From Larix kaempferi (lineage: Eukaryota; Streptophyta; Pinopsida; Pinales; Pinaceae), in the NCBI GenBank assembly GCA_027924585.1, contig BSBM01000904.1, positions 14,013,501-14,077,500 on the forward strand: a DNA stretch of 64,000 bases, written 5' to 3'. The position numbers were made by a program, and so were the translations under genes. Below the pieces are notes generated by a model, which had not been told where the DNA came from, did not search any database, and was given only the letters and a program-made list of their open reading frames with translations. Below are positions 21,675-33,800 of the stretch, in pieces. The first letter of the stretch is position 1; each line of letters begins with the position of its first letter.

Positions 21675-24600
21675 ATGGCTTCTTCTGCCTCTTTCAGACC
21701 AGAGGATAGGCTTGAGGGTTCAGCCAATTTCAATTCATGGAAAGCAAGACTTATGGCCACCTTGGAAGAGAATGACCTTGATGACTTGGTCATCAATGTT
21801 GTAGAAGAACCCACGTCAACTACAGGAAGGGCAGCGTTCAAAAAGAAGCAAGCCAAGGCGAGGAGGATTATCTATGACTCAGTCAAGGAAAATATAATGT
21901 CTGCCATAACACCACTGAAGACAACCAAGGAATGTTTTGACACCTTGACAAATCTGTACGAGAAGAAAGCACCCAATCAAAAGAGAGTCTTGAAAAACAG
22001 ACTTCGTACATTGAAGATGGAAAAAGATGAAGGAGTGGCCTCCTTCTTCATAAACATTGCTCAGGTAAGAGATCAACTTTCTGCTATTGGGGTTACAGTA
22101 GATGATGATGACCTTGTACAAACTGTTTTTGATGGTCTTCCAAGTTCTTGGGAAACCTTCTTGGCTTCTGTGAGTGGACGTGAGACTCAACCATATTTTG
22201 AGAGACTGTGGCATGACTGTTTGGAGGAAGAAGGCAGAGTTCAAAGCAGAACTAGGGGTCCTAAGGAAGGGAACCTTGCACTTACAGCCAAGACTAAGAA
22301 AAAGTTCAAGAAACACTTCCCTCCCGAGAAGAAAGAGAAGAAACCACAAGGTAAGCAAATTGATATGTCACAAATGAAATGTTTTAACTGTTTCAAGATG
22401 GGACATTATACTAGGGACTGTAGGCAGCCACAGAGAAGGTTCAAAAGAAGATTCCAAGCATCTACAGCTGACGAAGAACAACCTAATAAGAAGAAGAATG
22501 CCAAGTCTTCCAAGGAGGAAGAACCAAGAAGAGAATACTACTTAATTTCTGCCCTAGCTAGGTCCATCACCAACAGCACAAATTCTTGGTTGGTGGACAG
22601 TGGAGCCTCAAAACATATGACAGGTTCTCGTGAAGCCCTTACAAGCTACAAAAAGAAGAAATTTGCCACTCAAGTAGAACTTGGAGATGACACCACCTAC
22701 AAAACTGAAGGAGTTGGTTCAGTTTCATTTCAACTTGATTCAGGGACCATGCTGCACATTGAAGACATACTGTATGTTCCAGGCTTGAAGAAAAATCTCC
22801 TTTCAGTTGCTGGCTTATAAGATAAAGGCTACAGAGTTATATTCATGAACAAAAAGGTTTTGCTGTGGTCAAAGAATGAAAGGCTGAGTGTAGCTGAAGT
22901 GATTGGGGTTCGAGAGGGAGGCCTTTACAAGGCATCTAGGCATTCTACTCAAGCATTGGTTCACAGTACAATCAACCCTTGTGAGTTATGGCACCGAAGG
23001 TTTGGGAACCATCATTATGCAGCTCTCCCTGGTCTTCAAAAGATGGTTACAAGTATACCTGAGTTTTCTAATGAACATAGTGGTATTTGCAAAGGTTGTG
23101 CCCTTGGTAAAAATACCAAGAAGTCTTTTTCCAAAAGTAACAGCAGATCAAAAGGGATTTTGGATTTGATTCACTCTGACATTTGTGGACCCATGTCTTC
23201 ACCTTCCTTAAGTGGTTGTTTATACTATGTACTGTTCATTGATGATTACTCTCGCAAATCTTGGATTTACTTTCTAAAGGCTAAAAGTGAAACTTTTGAT
23301 AAGTTCAAGGAGTTCAAGGCACTGATTGAAAATCAAACAGGAAGACACATCCGTATCTTGAGGTCAGAAAATGGAGGTGAGTTTGAATCTAATGATTTTG
23401 ATGACTTTTGCCAAGAAGCGGGAATTAAGAGGGAGTTGACTATACCTTACAACCCCCCAACAGAATGGGGTTGCAGAAAGGAAGAACAGAACAGTCTGTG
23501 AGGCTGCTAAAGCCATGTTGTGTGATCTAGATCTTCCTTTGTCTCTATGGGTTGAGGCTGCTGGTACTGCTGTCTATATTCAAAACAGAAGTCCTCATGC
23601 CATTTTGGGAAAAAAGACTCTAGAAGAAGTCTTTACAGGTAAGAAACCTACAGTTGACCACATGAGGATCTTTGGCACTCTAGTCTACATCCATGTGCCA
23701 AAAGAAAAGAGATTAAAGCTGGAGCCCTCCGGAAAGAAAGGCACTTTTGTTGGGTACAGTGAAAATTCAAAAGCATACCGTATCTATGTTCCTGGTCAAA
23801 GATACATTGAAATCAGCAGAGATGTGATATTTCATGAGGAAGTTGTTTTCCGCCACTCTAAAGAGCTTCCAAAAGATATAGAAGAATCTCTTTCCAACAT
23901 TCTAGACTCTCCTCATTCAGAGAATCAGAGGGAGGAAGAAAATGAGCCTCAAATTCCAAATGCCTCATCAAGACCAGCTGAAGAACTACTTGAAGCTCCT
24001 CCTTCCAAGAGAAGACCTGCTTGGGCTAGAGAAATATTGCAAGAAGCAAAGAAGCATAAAGCTCCTTCTGGGACATTCAGAGAAAGCAAGAAGCCCTAGA
24101 AATACTTAGGTCTTATGAGTAAGCTCATTGATGTAGAGCCTTCTACATTCAAAGAAGCGGAAACTCATCAGGTATGGATTGATGCCATGACAGAAGAATA
24201 TAATTCCATTATGAAAAATGATGTGTGGGAAATTGTTCCTAGACCAAAAGGGAAGTCTGTGGTGACTTCCAAATGGCTCTACAAAATCAAGCATGCTGCT
24301 GATGGCAGCATTGAGAAATATAAAGCAAGATTTGTGGTACGTGGTTTCTCACAAAAAGAAAGCTTTATATGGACTCAAACAGGCCCCAAGGGTCTGGTAT
24401 GCTAGGATTGATGGTTACCTTCACAGTTTGGGATTCTCCAAAAGCACTACTGATTCCAACCTTTACTTTAAGGTTGTTCAGAACCATGTCTTGATCCTAG
24501 TCCTACATGTGGATAACCTATTCCTTACTAGCTCAGTGCAAGAGGGAGCTTACTTCAAAATTTGAAATGAAGGATCTGGGACTCATGCACTATTTTCTTG

Positions 24601-24943
24601 GTTTAGAGGTCTGGCAGAAGCCAGATGAGATCTTCCTGTCTCAAGGGAAGTATACAGTTGATATCTTGCAAAGGTTTGGGATGCATGACTGCAAACCCAT
24701 GAGTGTACCCATGACATCAAATCTGAAGAAGTTACGTGACTCAGCTACTTCTTCACAGGCAATAGATCTTACTCAGTATCGCCAACTTATTGGATCTTTG
24801 ATGTATCTAGTGCATACGAGACCAGATATCTGTTATGCAGTGAATGCATTGAGTCAGTTCATGTCCGAGACGAAGCACATACACTGGATAGCTGCCAAAC
24901 ATGTGCTCAGAGATTTGCGAGGTACTAATACTTATGGGCTCAG
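21675..24943 (+). pseudogene. copia-2 gag-pol polyprotein, part before hAT-A
   Basis: Start MASSASFRPEDRLEG at 21675. Gag runs to about residue 230. A perfect zinc knuckle CFNCFKMGHYTRDC lies at about 235-250, the protease motif WLVDSGASKHMTG near residue 305, and a single TAA at 22818 interrupts the same frame. Then come gag-pre-integrase (ELWHRRFGNHH, CKGCALGKN) and the integrase core (DYSRKSWIYFL, SENGGEF). A frameshift at about 23455 falls in PYNP..NGVAERKN, and the frame resumes with the integrase C-terminal half (23515-24099). Reverse transcriptase has lost the block between GFSQKE and KALYGLKQ (about 24358), which carries the first catalytic Asp. The YVDD box reads HVDN (about 24510), so two active-site residues are missing. 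The frame is cut at 24943 by hAT-A after TNTYGLS. Confidence 0.92.
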
Positions 24944-27900
24944 CAAAGTCACCTGACACGGGGACACGGGACATGTAGGACACGAAAATACGAGAGTTCG
25001 ACACGGACACGGTGACCCCCGAAATCAGGACACGTAGGATACGTTTTATATACATATATATATTTTTTTTAAAATATATTAAAATTTAAAAATATAGACA
25101 TATAGATCCAAAAATATTTAGAAACTAGAACATTTACAAATATTCAATAGAAATTAAAATAAAAACACATTAATGATTACACATTTGTCATTCACAAATC
25201 ATGATTCACAACACATTTGTCATTCACAAATCACAATGAGACACAGATGCATGTCGGAACCATATTTCTCATTAAGTCATCAAAATCAAAATGTATACAT
25301 ATATGTCGGAATGCCACTGGGCACTAGCAAATGCCAAATAGACTAATAGTAAATACAAAAAGGGGTGGATCAAGATGGGAGAATCCCATATGTCAGTAGT
25401 CCTCCTCCATGCCTGAATCAACATACTCATCACTGCCACTGCCACTGCCCTGATCCTCATCCTCCTCCCCCTCCTACTCCTCTCTAGCTCTGGCCATCTA
25501 ACGATCTGCATCTGCTGCTGTGGAGGATGACCCCTCTGTACGATCACTATCATCAAAAGTGACCGGCTCTAGCACTGGATCATTTAGATCCATGTTGGCT
25601 AATGCCAACTCAGTACTGCTGTCCAAACCCATATCATCAGGAAAGACATCCCACATCTTTGTCTTTCCCTTCACCCACTCCTCCCTCTTCCTGTAAATAA
25701 GACAAAGGTTGGAGTGCACATACACCATCGACTCTGCCCTGGATTGCTCAAGCCTGCTCTTCTTCACACTGTACAAGTTCCCATATGTGCTCCAATTCCT
25801 CTCACAACAAGAGGATGATGTAACTTGAGAGATGACCCTGAAGGCTAACTTCTGTAGAATAGGGGATGTTGCCCCATGAGTTGCCCACCAAGCATAGGGT
25901 TTCTTACCCTCCCTATCTCTAAGCACATCATAGCCTCCAAATCTCCCAGTGCCAGTGGAAAAAATTACAAAGCCATCCTCCACCTCCTCAAGCATGTCTC
26001 TATCCTGAAATAGCCGTCTAAGTGCTATCTTCCTCCCATTTGCAATCTCTGCATCCATGTGAGGAGGGACTCTGTGTGAGGCCCCCGATCCACCAGTGAG
26101 CCACTCCTGAGTGTAGAACTTGGGGTTCAAGGAGTGGGCCAAGCAATGCAAAGGTGTGCAATTCTTATCCCACCTGGAGATAAGAATATCCCGAATAATG
26201 GTCCATAAGTTCTCTGCCGATGTCCCATACTCAAGACACTCATTCTCCATGACAATGGACCTCATGGACTCAATCATGGAATCCCACCCCTCATAAACCT
26301 CTGCTAGGATGGGTTGGTCCGTGTCTGCATACCGCAACAAAGAAATGATTGGCTCCATGATCTTAATAGTAAGATCCACCGTGTCCCACCAACCATCATT
26401 TAACACCAAGTCCTTCACCTTTTGTGAAGCAGCCTGATCCGTCTTTCTCCAAAAAACCCAAAACTCTGAAATCACCATGGACCCAATAGAGGTTTTGACC
26501 TCCCTCAACCTCTTGAGCATGATGAATGAGGAAGCAAACCGAGTATCTGCAACCTTCAGCAATGAAAGTTGTGTGTACTGTTTGTAGATGGTGAGGGCAT
26601 TTGTGTGGTTTTGTACAAAGTTACGGATATGGCGTGCATCCTCAATAAGGTTGTCAATCCATGCCACATCCGAAGCAATGGCTTTCAATGCTAAATTCAA
26701 GGAATGGACAATGCAAGGTGTCCAAAAAACCTGTAAGAGCAATAAAAGCATGTATCAATGACTCTACAACACTAACATTGCAATGACCAAATTCAAACAA
26801 TGAGCAAATTAGAAATGAAAGGTGTCCAAAATGAACATACCTGTGGATATTTAGCTTCCACAATCATGCCAGCAGCCTTGCAAAGAGGTGCATTGTCTGT
26901 GATGATTCGTACACACGACTCAACACCCACTTCTTCAATGGTTTTGATGAATAAATCACCCATAAATTGTGCATCCTTGTATTCGCCAAGAGCATCCACC
27001 GCTTTCAAGAACACTGGTCCATTTTGGGAAGATACCATGAAATTGATGAGTGGATGGCTGCGGGATCCGTCCATCTATCAGAAACAATACTCACACCGGA
27101 TGAGGGCCATGTTGATCTAATTGGCTCAAGAATTTTATCTACCTCCTTCTTTGCTTTAACCAACAATGTGGTTCTAAGCTTCTCTGAACCAGGAGGCACA
27201 TGACCATTTGGAGCTCGTTCCAAGATAGTTTTAACCGTCTCAAAATACAATGGTGACCGTGCAACATTGAATGAAATGAAGTTGAGGTAGAAGAAAAATG
27301 CAATAGTAAGGTCTACCTCTTCTCGCGCCTCTTTTTGGAAAATCCTATCCATTGGACCACCTGTAGATTGCCTCTTTCTTGTTTGATAAGTATCCCCACG
27401 CCCACGCCCATGAATGCTAGGTGGAAATGGAGGCTTGGTGCTAGAGGACTTCCTCAAGAATGGAAGAGGATCATCCTCTTTTTTCTTGCTTTCTGCTGCC
27501 ACCTTCCCTAAGCCAACATGATCCTCTCTTTCCATATCCCTCCTTTGGTGAACAGTCACCGTTTTGCATGAAGAAATCCCACAAGAAGGAAGGGCCAACA
27601 AATGGCCCTTAACCCGGAACTATGTGCTCATGAACTCATGCTTGCAAAAATTGCATCTCCAAGACACATTGCCTCCCCCACCAAGCTTTGCCCGGGGTCC
27701 ATCTTTCCTTGCCACATACTTCCACAAAGGGTATTTTTTTTCTTGGGCTTGTTGTCTTGCTAAAACAAGGTTAAGTGGAGCCATAGAATGAGCTCCATTA
27801 GCAGCCGATGGAGCACTTGACGGAGGAGGAGAACCGCTTGTGCTTGGTGGAATAGGAGGGGAGGCCCTAGATGGTGCATTTCTCCCTCTCCTTTGCCCCC

Positions 27901-28326
27901 TACCTCCTGCCCTAGCTGATTGAGACATTCCTTTTCTTTTGTGATGGTTGAGCTTGCAATCCTATCCACAAATCCACCGGAATGCACTTGGAATCGCTTG
28001 GAAACAATGGATAGCCTTCAAATCTCCTTCACCTGCACATACAACTCACTCTCAACCAAATGCTTCCTTGCAAATGACAAAAAGAAAGGCAAAATTCTGT
28101 TTTTAAGTGAACCCGGACGCCTTTTTCCACCAAAAACGTGTCCTGTTTTTCGCGTACGTGTCTGACAGTCGGGACACGTTGTAAATTCGTGTCTGATTCG
28201 TTTTTGGCATGTGTCCCGATTTCGGATTCGCAGTAAGGTCGAATCGGACACGAATTCATATCGAATCGTGTCCGATTCGACCAATTCGGGACACGGCTGG
28301 GGTTTCATACGAATCCGGTTTCTGAG
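24944..28326 (-). mobile_element. hAT transposon hAT-A inserted in copia-2
   Basis: Flanked by an exact 8-bp duplication GGGCTCAG (24936-24943 and 28327-28334). Ends are CAAAGTCACCTGACAC and, inverted, CTCAGAAACCGGATTC, degenerate versions of the hAT-B ends. Subterminal DNA is rich in GACACG/GTGTCC. The element is 3383 bp and contains one two-exon transposase pseudogene on the minus strand. Confidence 0.95.
25393..27928 (-). pseudogene. hAT-A transposase (BED, DUF659, hAT dimerisation)
   Basis: Exon 1 is 26841-27928, the intron 26731-26840 (donor GTATGT, acceptor TTACAG), and exon 2 runs from 26730 down. It starts MSQSARAGGRGQRRGRN with a basic Pro/Ser-rich N-terminus. The BED-like finger is YPLWKYVARK...CNFCKHEF. 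A TAG at 27620-27622 replaces a Tyr of the finger. DUF659 follows (FFFYLNFISFNVARSPLYF, VSIVSDRWTDP), with a 1-bp deletion frameshift near 27060 relative to hAT-B. Exon 2 is open for over 400 codons: FWTPCIVHSLNLALK, then CCERNWSTYGNLYSVKKSRL (dimerisation). It ends early at TAG 25498. A second TAG precedes the ancestral acidic tail ending MEEDY at 25393. Four lesions, so inactive. Confidence 0.92.
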
Positions 28327-28845
28327 GGGCTCAGATATACCTCCAACAGTGGAGTAATACTACTTGGATATGTTGACTCCGATTGGGCTAGCAATGCAGT
28401 GGACCGAAAAAGCACATCAGGATACTGTTTCAGTTTGGGATCATCCATGACCTCGTGGTCCAGCAGAAAACAGGGTTCCATAGCTCAGAGCACAGCTGAA
28501 GCTGAGTATATTGTTGCCAGTGATGCCTGCAGAGAAGCAGTTTGGCTTAGAAAGATTCTCTCTTACCTGTTTGGTGGAAAGCTTGAGCCAACTATTATCC
28601 ATTGCGATAATCAAAGTTGCATTGAGCTTTCAGAGAACCCTGTATTTCACGATAGGTCAAAGCACATTGAGATGAAGTATCACTTCATCAGAGATATGGT
28701 ACAGCGAGGTGCCATGAAGCTCCAGTACATCCGTACAGATGAGTAGATTGCTGACATATTGACCAAGCCTCTGTCGTTGACAAAGCTTGTGCACTTTAGA
28801 GACAAGCTTGGTATTGCAGAGAATGACCCTCTCGCTGAGAGGGAG
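28327..28845 (+). pseudogene. copia-2 RNase H and 3' end of pol
   Basis: Resumes after hAT-A: GLRYTSNSGVILLGYVDSDWA, DRKSTSGYCFSLGS, AEAEYIVASDACREAVWL, IIHCDNQSCIELSENPVFH, KHIEMKYHFIRDMV. These are the RNase H Asp/Glu/Asp sites of copia elements. A TAG at about 28744 replaces the Gln of DEQIADILTKPL, otherwise the frame is open to near 28845. The polypurine tract GAGAGGGAG (28837-28845) is directly followed by the 3' LTR, with no long spacer, unlike copia-1 and copia-4. Confidence 0.9.
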
Positions 28846-30309
28846 TGTTGATTTTTTATGAGCAGCATCGAGTGCCATTCTCTGGGAGAATGGAGGCACC
28901 TGGTCAGTTACCAGGATATTGACCCAATCTGGGACTGGGAACTCAACCTGGGGCTGAGAGCCATTCTCTGAGAGAATGGAAGCACCTGGTCAGTTATCAG
29001 GATATTGATCCAGTCTGGGACTGGAAGCTCAGCCTGGAGCTGAGAGCCATTCTCTGGGAGAATGGAGGCACCTGGTCAGTTACCAGGATTTGAATGTAAG
29101 CCCTAGACTAGGTCTAGGCAAGTGGTGTACTCCTCCCCTTGATCTATGGGCTATGGGACCTTCTCAAGGGACTAATCAACCCTTCTTGAAATACTTGGCA
29201 GTTGATCTTGGTGGCAACAGGAGGGTGAAGTAAAGCAATTAATTTATCTCCTTATGACGATGTACTTGGAGTGGACATAAAGACCTTGAAAAACACCTGG
29301 ATGGCTTGTTGAAAACCCAAGCACAACTTGACTTGGTTCGTGTACCCACCTTTTTGAAGAAAAGAAATATATATATATATTCATGGGTCGGCCTCAATTG
29401 AAGAGCCAAGAAAGAAAATAAAAATTATTATGTAAATTGCAGGTTGGCCTCAATAAAAGAAAATAAAAAATATATATAAAGTACAGGTAGGCCCCATTAT
29501 GAAATATTAATTTTTGGTCACTTATTTCACTATAAATAAGAAGTAAAAATTCTTATTTTTAACCCATCGATTTAGTCTGCTCCAAGAGGACAGTTCGGTG
29601 GTGTTCAGTCTGCTCCAAAAGGACAATTCGTGGGTGATATGTTTCTGCTGGGTTCTCACTATACTGCTGGCTCTTATTCTTGTTCTTACCTCTTTTACTG
29701 CTGCCCTATCTCAGCTAGAGTGTGCTGCTGCTATCAAATACTATCTGAAACTTACTACTGTGTACACCTGAGCTCAGACAAGATATTTTTCAATGCACCC
29801 GAGCCCTGCTAGGGCATCTCTCTATGCACCCGAATTTTATACAGGGTTTGTCCCTAAGTTTGGCAGCCCTCGTAAGTCTTTCACAGGTCACAGCAGATCT
29901 GGAAAAGGTGTGGACAGGTCACTACAGCCCAGCAGAAGATTTCAGCCCCCTCAGTATACACCAGCAACTTTTGATAGTTACAGGCTTGTACAGGTTGACA
30001 GTATTAAATTGAAATTGCTCCAGGCAACATCTACAGTCATCAAGTAACAGCTTGGAGGCAGCAGTCATTGTACAGGGTTCTTCTTGTTCAGTCTATTGTG
30101 AAGGCTTGTTTTAGCCTACTTTTGTACAAACTCAGTCATCTCATTTTGGAGATATTCTATTATTAATATTGCTTTGGGGTTTTTGTCCTTGAAAGGTTTC
30201 CCTGTGAAAAATACTATGTTCAATTTTTTTATGTGCATTTACTGCTAGCTATCTCTGCACTGTCTTTATTTACAGTCTATTACTGCTATCAAATTTCAAA
30301 ATTTTAACA
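28846..30309 (+). repeat. 3' LTR of copia-2
   Basis: 1464 bp, TGTTGATT...TTTTAACA, partner of 20097-21575. Same internal landmarks: hairpin array, TA run (shorter), TATAAATAAG. Confidence 0.95.
28875..29091 (+). repeat. Tandem array of hairpin modules in copia-2 3' LTR
   Basis: Same 86-bp units and four hairpins per unit as at 20126-20340. Individual stems differ from the 5' copy at single bases, for example CTCAACC against GGCTGAG and ACCAGG to ATCAGG (a G-T wobble). Confidence 0.9.
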
Positions 30310-30314
30310 CTTTG

Positions 30315-33065
30315 TGGTTGAATGCTTGGCTACTTTTCATGGTATAATGTTATTTGAGGGTTTGTTCATGGGAGTCCTCTAGCTCATGTGATATGGTTTA
30401 CACTTGAGGGTACATTATTAGTGTTCTACCATGGAGTGCCCCCCATTCTAGCACATGTATGATGGTATACCACACATTTCCTATGGAGCACTCTAGCTTA
30501 TTGGAGGTGGTTTGCACTTAGGGATGGCTTCTGATTGGTATTATTTGGAGCGCCCTTGCTCTTAGACACTTGGTTGACATCATCACATGGTTGGCTATCA
30601 TTTTATCGGAGCACCCTTGGTTCTTAGCATGTGGATGGCATCTTGGCACTATTATCTATCATTATTTGTGGAACGATCCATTTGTTCCTTTATCTTGCCA
30701 CATATGGAGGCATGCCATTGGTTTGTAGAAGGGGTCATCCCCTTCCTCATGGAGTGGTTAATTACCATGGACACATTACTCTTGGACTAGATGCTTTTAT
30801 TGTTGATTGGTGGTCTCCTTGGTTCATGGATCTATTTTCTACATATAGATTGGTGAGATAGCATTCAAGATTGGGTTCGGTTGATATGTGGACATCATTT
30901 AGTGAAGGTCACTCACTGCACATGTGTTGAGGTTTTGACCTTTGATGAGGTCAAAAGAAAGGTAGCGTCCACCCCTTGGAGGTTTGCTTACATGCTCCTC
31001 TATGCCTTATTTGATGAAGCAGTCACTTGGAGGGTGGCTTGCACCACTTTTTATGTTTTCTAGGTAGAGTGTTTTGCTTTATTGGACCTACCTTACACAT
31101 TTATTCATGATTTATGATTTAGCATTCACTTGGGGAGCTACATGTGTGGACATTACAACTACTTTGACTCAGTCATAGCATTAATTGATGGAACGCTTTC
31201 ACGTGGAGGGTTACTTGCATTCATATCTACCCCATTTTGACGAAGTCATTAGATTTTGGAGGAGATGCATTCATTGTCTTGGAGTCCTTATCTATTAAAA
31301 TGCTCCACTTGGAGGGGCTTGTACTTGTGGCTTTGACCACCTTATTTTATGCATGTTGTTGGAGTAGTTGGACTATTTTGATTTCCTTACTTCACCCTAG
31401 GATATATCTAGGATTTTATTATTATTTTATTATAGAAGGAAGTGGAGCTAAAAAGTAAAAACTATATAAGGCTTTGCTCTCCTCCATTTCTCATGGTTGT
31501 ATTTTTGGAATTCACTCTCCTTGGAGCTTAATAGATATATCTTTATTTTTGGAATTCTCTCTCCTTGGAGCTTAATAGATATATAGTTTTGGCGCTAAAA
31601 ACTATGTAAGGCTTTACTCTCCTCCATTTCTCATGATTGTATTTTTGGAATTCTCTCTCCTTGGAGCTTAATAGATATATCTTTATATGTTTCTACTTCT
31701 AAATGTTGTTAGTGATTTGTAGAATTGCTAGATATTGTCCTTTTGGGGCCATATGAAAGGATAATGTATCACTTGGAAGAGATTTATGCGAGGAGTTTAT
31801 CCCTCTACTTCCCTTTGATGTCTTATACATGATTGTATTAGCTTGCTCCTATCATCTTCTAGAGTTGTTGCTTGTAATACTTCATTGTATAAGTCACAAC
31901 TTATTAACAATTTGATGTGGCACCGTTTGGGCTCTCCTAATATATTTTCTAAATTCGTTATTCAACATGCTCAGGTTTTTTGTGGCATGCTTTGGTGGCC
32001 CTTGTTGCTTTAACCCATTCATGAATTTGCCCTCTTGGATGGGTCTCTTGATTCCATTTGCCCTTGTTTGGGTTGGCACTAGTCTCTTGATCCTCCCATT
32101 ACTTTCTTATACTACAAAAGACAAAAATGTTTTGCTAAAGCTTCTCTCTCATATCACCTTGTGCCCCTTTGCCTAGCTTTCTAATCCTATTTCCTAGGGA
32201 TACCTCCCTTTAGTTGGAGGAGAGCCAACCTAAAGTAAGAGAGAAAATTATTGAGGTGACAGTGGATAACCCCTCTCCCTTACACTTGGGTTAGCATTGT
32301 TCTTTTAGGCTTTAATTTCACATTTTAATTCGGGAGGTAACAAACTCATATAGTCTCCAGTCTACAACTACGGATTTTTTGAGGGTATTCTTTGCTTTTG
32401 AAACTAGGGCACAAATAAAATTTCCCCTAGAGAATGGAAGCATCACCAAAAAAAACAGCAATTTAGTTTCTTCAACATTTTACATAATCATCTACAATCT
32501 GTGAATAAAAATACCTACAAGGTCTTGGACTTTGTCTCTACAAAGAATTATGCTTGTCCACAACAGTTATAAATGCCACCTCTTATAGTTTCACCTCACA
32601 CAAATTTGGTTGACTCCTCCAAGCTGCAATTTTGTTGGTTCTCAGGCACGCATCGATGTCTCTCCTTTCAACTTTCTCCTACAAGCTATGTTTAGTGGGA
32701 TGAAATTTTTTCTCTACAAAATCGAGCCATGAAACCCTCTCTATGTTTTCCTCTGCTTTAGTGTACATAGGATGTCTACATGTGATCAATGTTCCACCAA
32801 ACTTCCAGGACGCAAGGCATGGGAGTGGGGAAACACAAGAGCGGCCTATATAGAAGTTTTCCCTAAAATTTTAGGAAACATCAAAGGGGACGTCGAGGTC
32901 TTCAACATAGGGAACCCCACCAGAAATAATACAAAATTTATATTAGAATACATAAAAATCAAAGTTGGAGCATAAGTCATCAAAATCTCTAATTTTATAA
33001 CCTAAAGATTAATACAAATTTACAACATACATCAAGTGAAATAAAATGAAACACAACAATAAATA
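30315..33065. other. Gene-less stretch
   Basis: No coding domain or splice-supported exon recognised in either strand. The longest open frames (about 60-75 codons) have no supporting features. It contains the tandem repeat at 31457-31684, whose TATATAAGG and pyrimidine-rich context looks like an LTR promoter region, but LTR boundaries cannot be placed. Confidence 0.6.
31457..31684 (+). repeat. 140-bp tandem repeat with TATA-like box
   Basis: 31457-31544 recurs at 31597-31684 with few changes (AAAACTAT(A/G)TAAGGCTTT, CTCCTCCATTTCTCATG, CTCCTTGGAGCTTAATAGA). A third partial copy of the last 40 bases lies at 31545-31584. CTCCTTGGAG is itself palindromic. Confidence 0.85.
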
Positions 33066-33237
33066 GCTATAGCCTAAGTCACTTGACACAAAGACACGGG
33101 ACACGAGAGTACAAGTATCCGACACAGACACGACAACCCCGGAATCAGGACGCAAAGGACACGTTATATATATACATATATATATATAGTATCCGACACA
33201 GACACGACGACCCCAAAATCAGGACGCAAAGGACACG

Positions 33238-33238
<1 letters not shown>

Positions 33239-33283
<45 letters not shown>
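33239..33283. repeat. TA dinucleotide microsatellite
   Basis: About 22 TA units within the deleted hAT derivative, at the same relative place as shorter runs in hAT-A and hAT-B. The preceding 75 bases (GTATCCGACACAGACACGAC) also occur twice. Confidence 0.9.
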
Positions 33284-33289
<6 letters not shown>

Positions 33290-33569
33290 TATAAACATAT
33301 AGATCCAACTTTTTTAGAAACTACAACATTTACAATATTCAATAGAAAATAGAATCAATACACATTACACATTAACAAATCACAATGCATATATCAATGA
33401 TAGACTCATAAAATTTCTCATTACGTCATCAAAATCAAAATGTTCTATTACATAGATGTCGAAACCATATTTCTCATTAAGTCATCAAAATCAAAATGTA
33501 TTGCATAGATGTCAGAATGCCACTAGCAAATACAAAAACGGGTAGATCAAGATGGAAGAATCTCATCTG

Positions 33570-33800
33570 TCAATAGTCCTCCTCCATGCTTGAGTCAACA
33601 AAATCATCACTGCTCTCTTCTTCATCGTCCTCTTCCATCTCTTTGCCCATCCCAAGATCTGCATCTGTTGGTGTGGAGGATGACCCCTCCAGAGGATCAC
33701 CATCATCAAAAGTGACAGACTCTAGCTCTGGATCATTAAGATCCATGTTGGCTAATGCCAACTCAACACTGTTGTCCAAACCCATATCATCAAGAAACAC
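33570..33800 (-). pseudogene. Transposase C-terminal tail fragment
   Basis: About 76 codons, DDMGLDNSVELALANMDLND and an acidic EEDDEEESSDDF stretch ending MEEDY. It is homologous to the C-termini of hAT-A and hAT-B. The upstream coding sequence is missing from the deletion junction near 33825. Not a complete protein. Confidence 0.88.

Larger units (their letters stand above)
20097..30309 (+). mobile_element. Ty1/copia retrotransposon copia-2, complete, hosting hAT-A
   Basis: Two LTRs (20097-21575 and 28846-30309), an exact 5-bp duplication CTTTG (20092-20096 and 30310-30314), primer site, gag-pol and polypurine tract. Without the 3.4-kb hAT-A insert it is about 6.8 kb. It is the best preserved element here but has several stops, a frameshift and a reverse transcriptase deletion. 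Its original target reads ...GATGGTCCTTTGTGGTTG... Confidence 0.96.

Noticed and set aside
33083-33286. Plus-strand ORF ending in an Ile-Tyr repeat
   Set aside because: It runs into the TA microsatellite and is antisense to the deleted hAT derivative.
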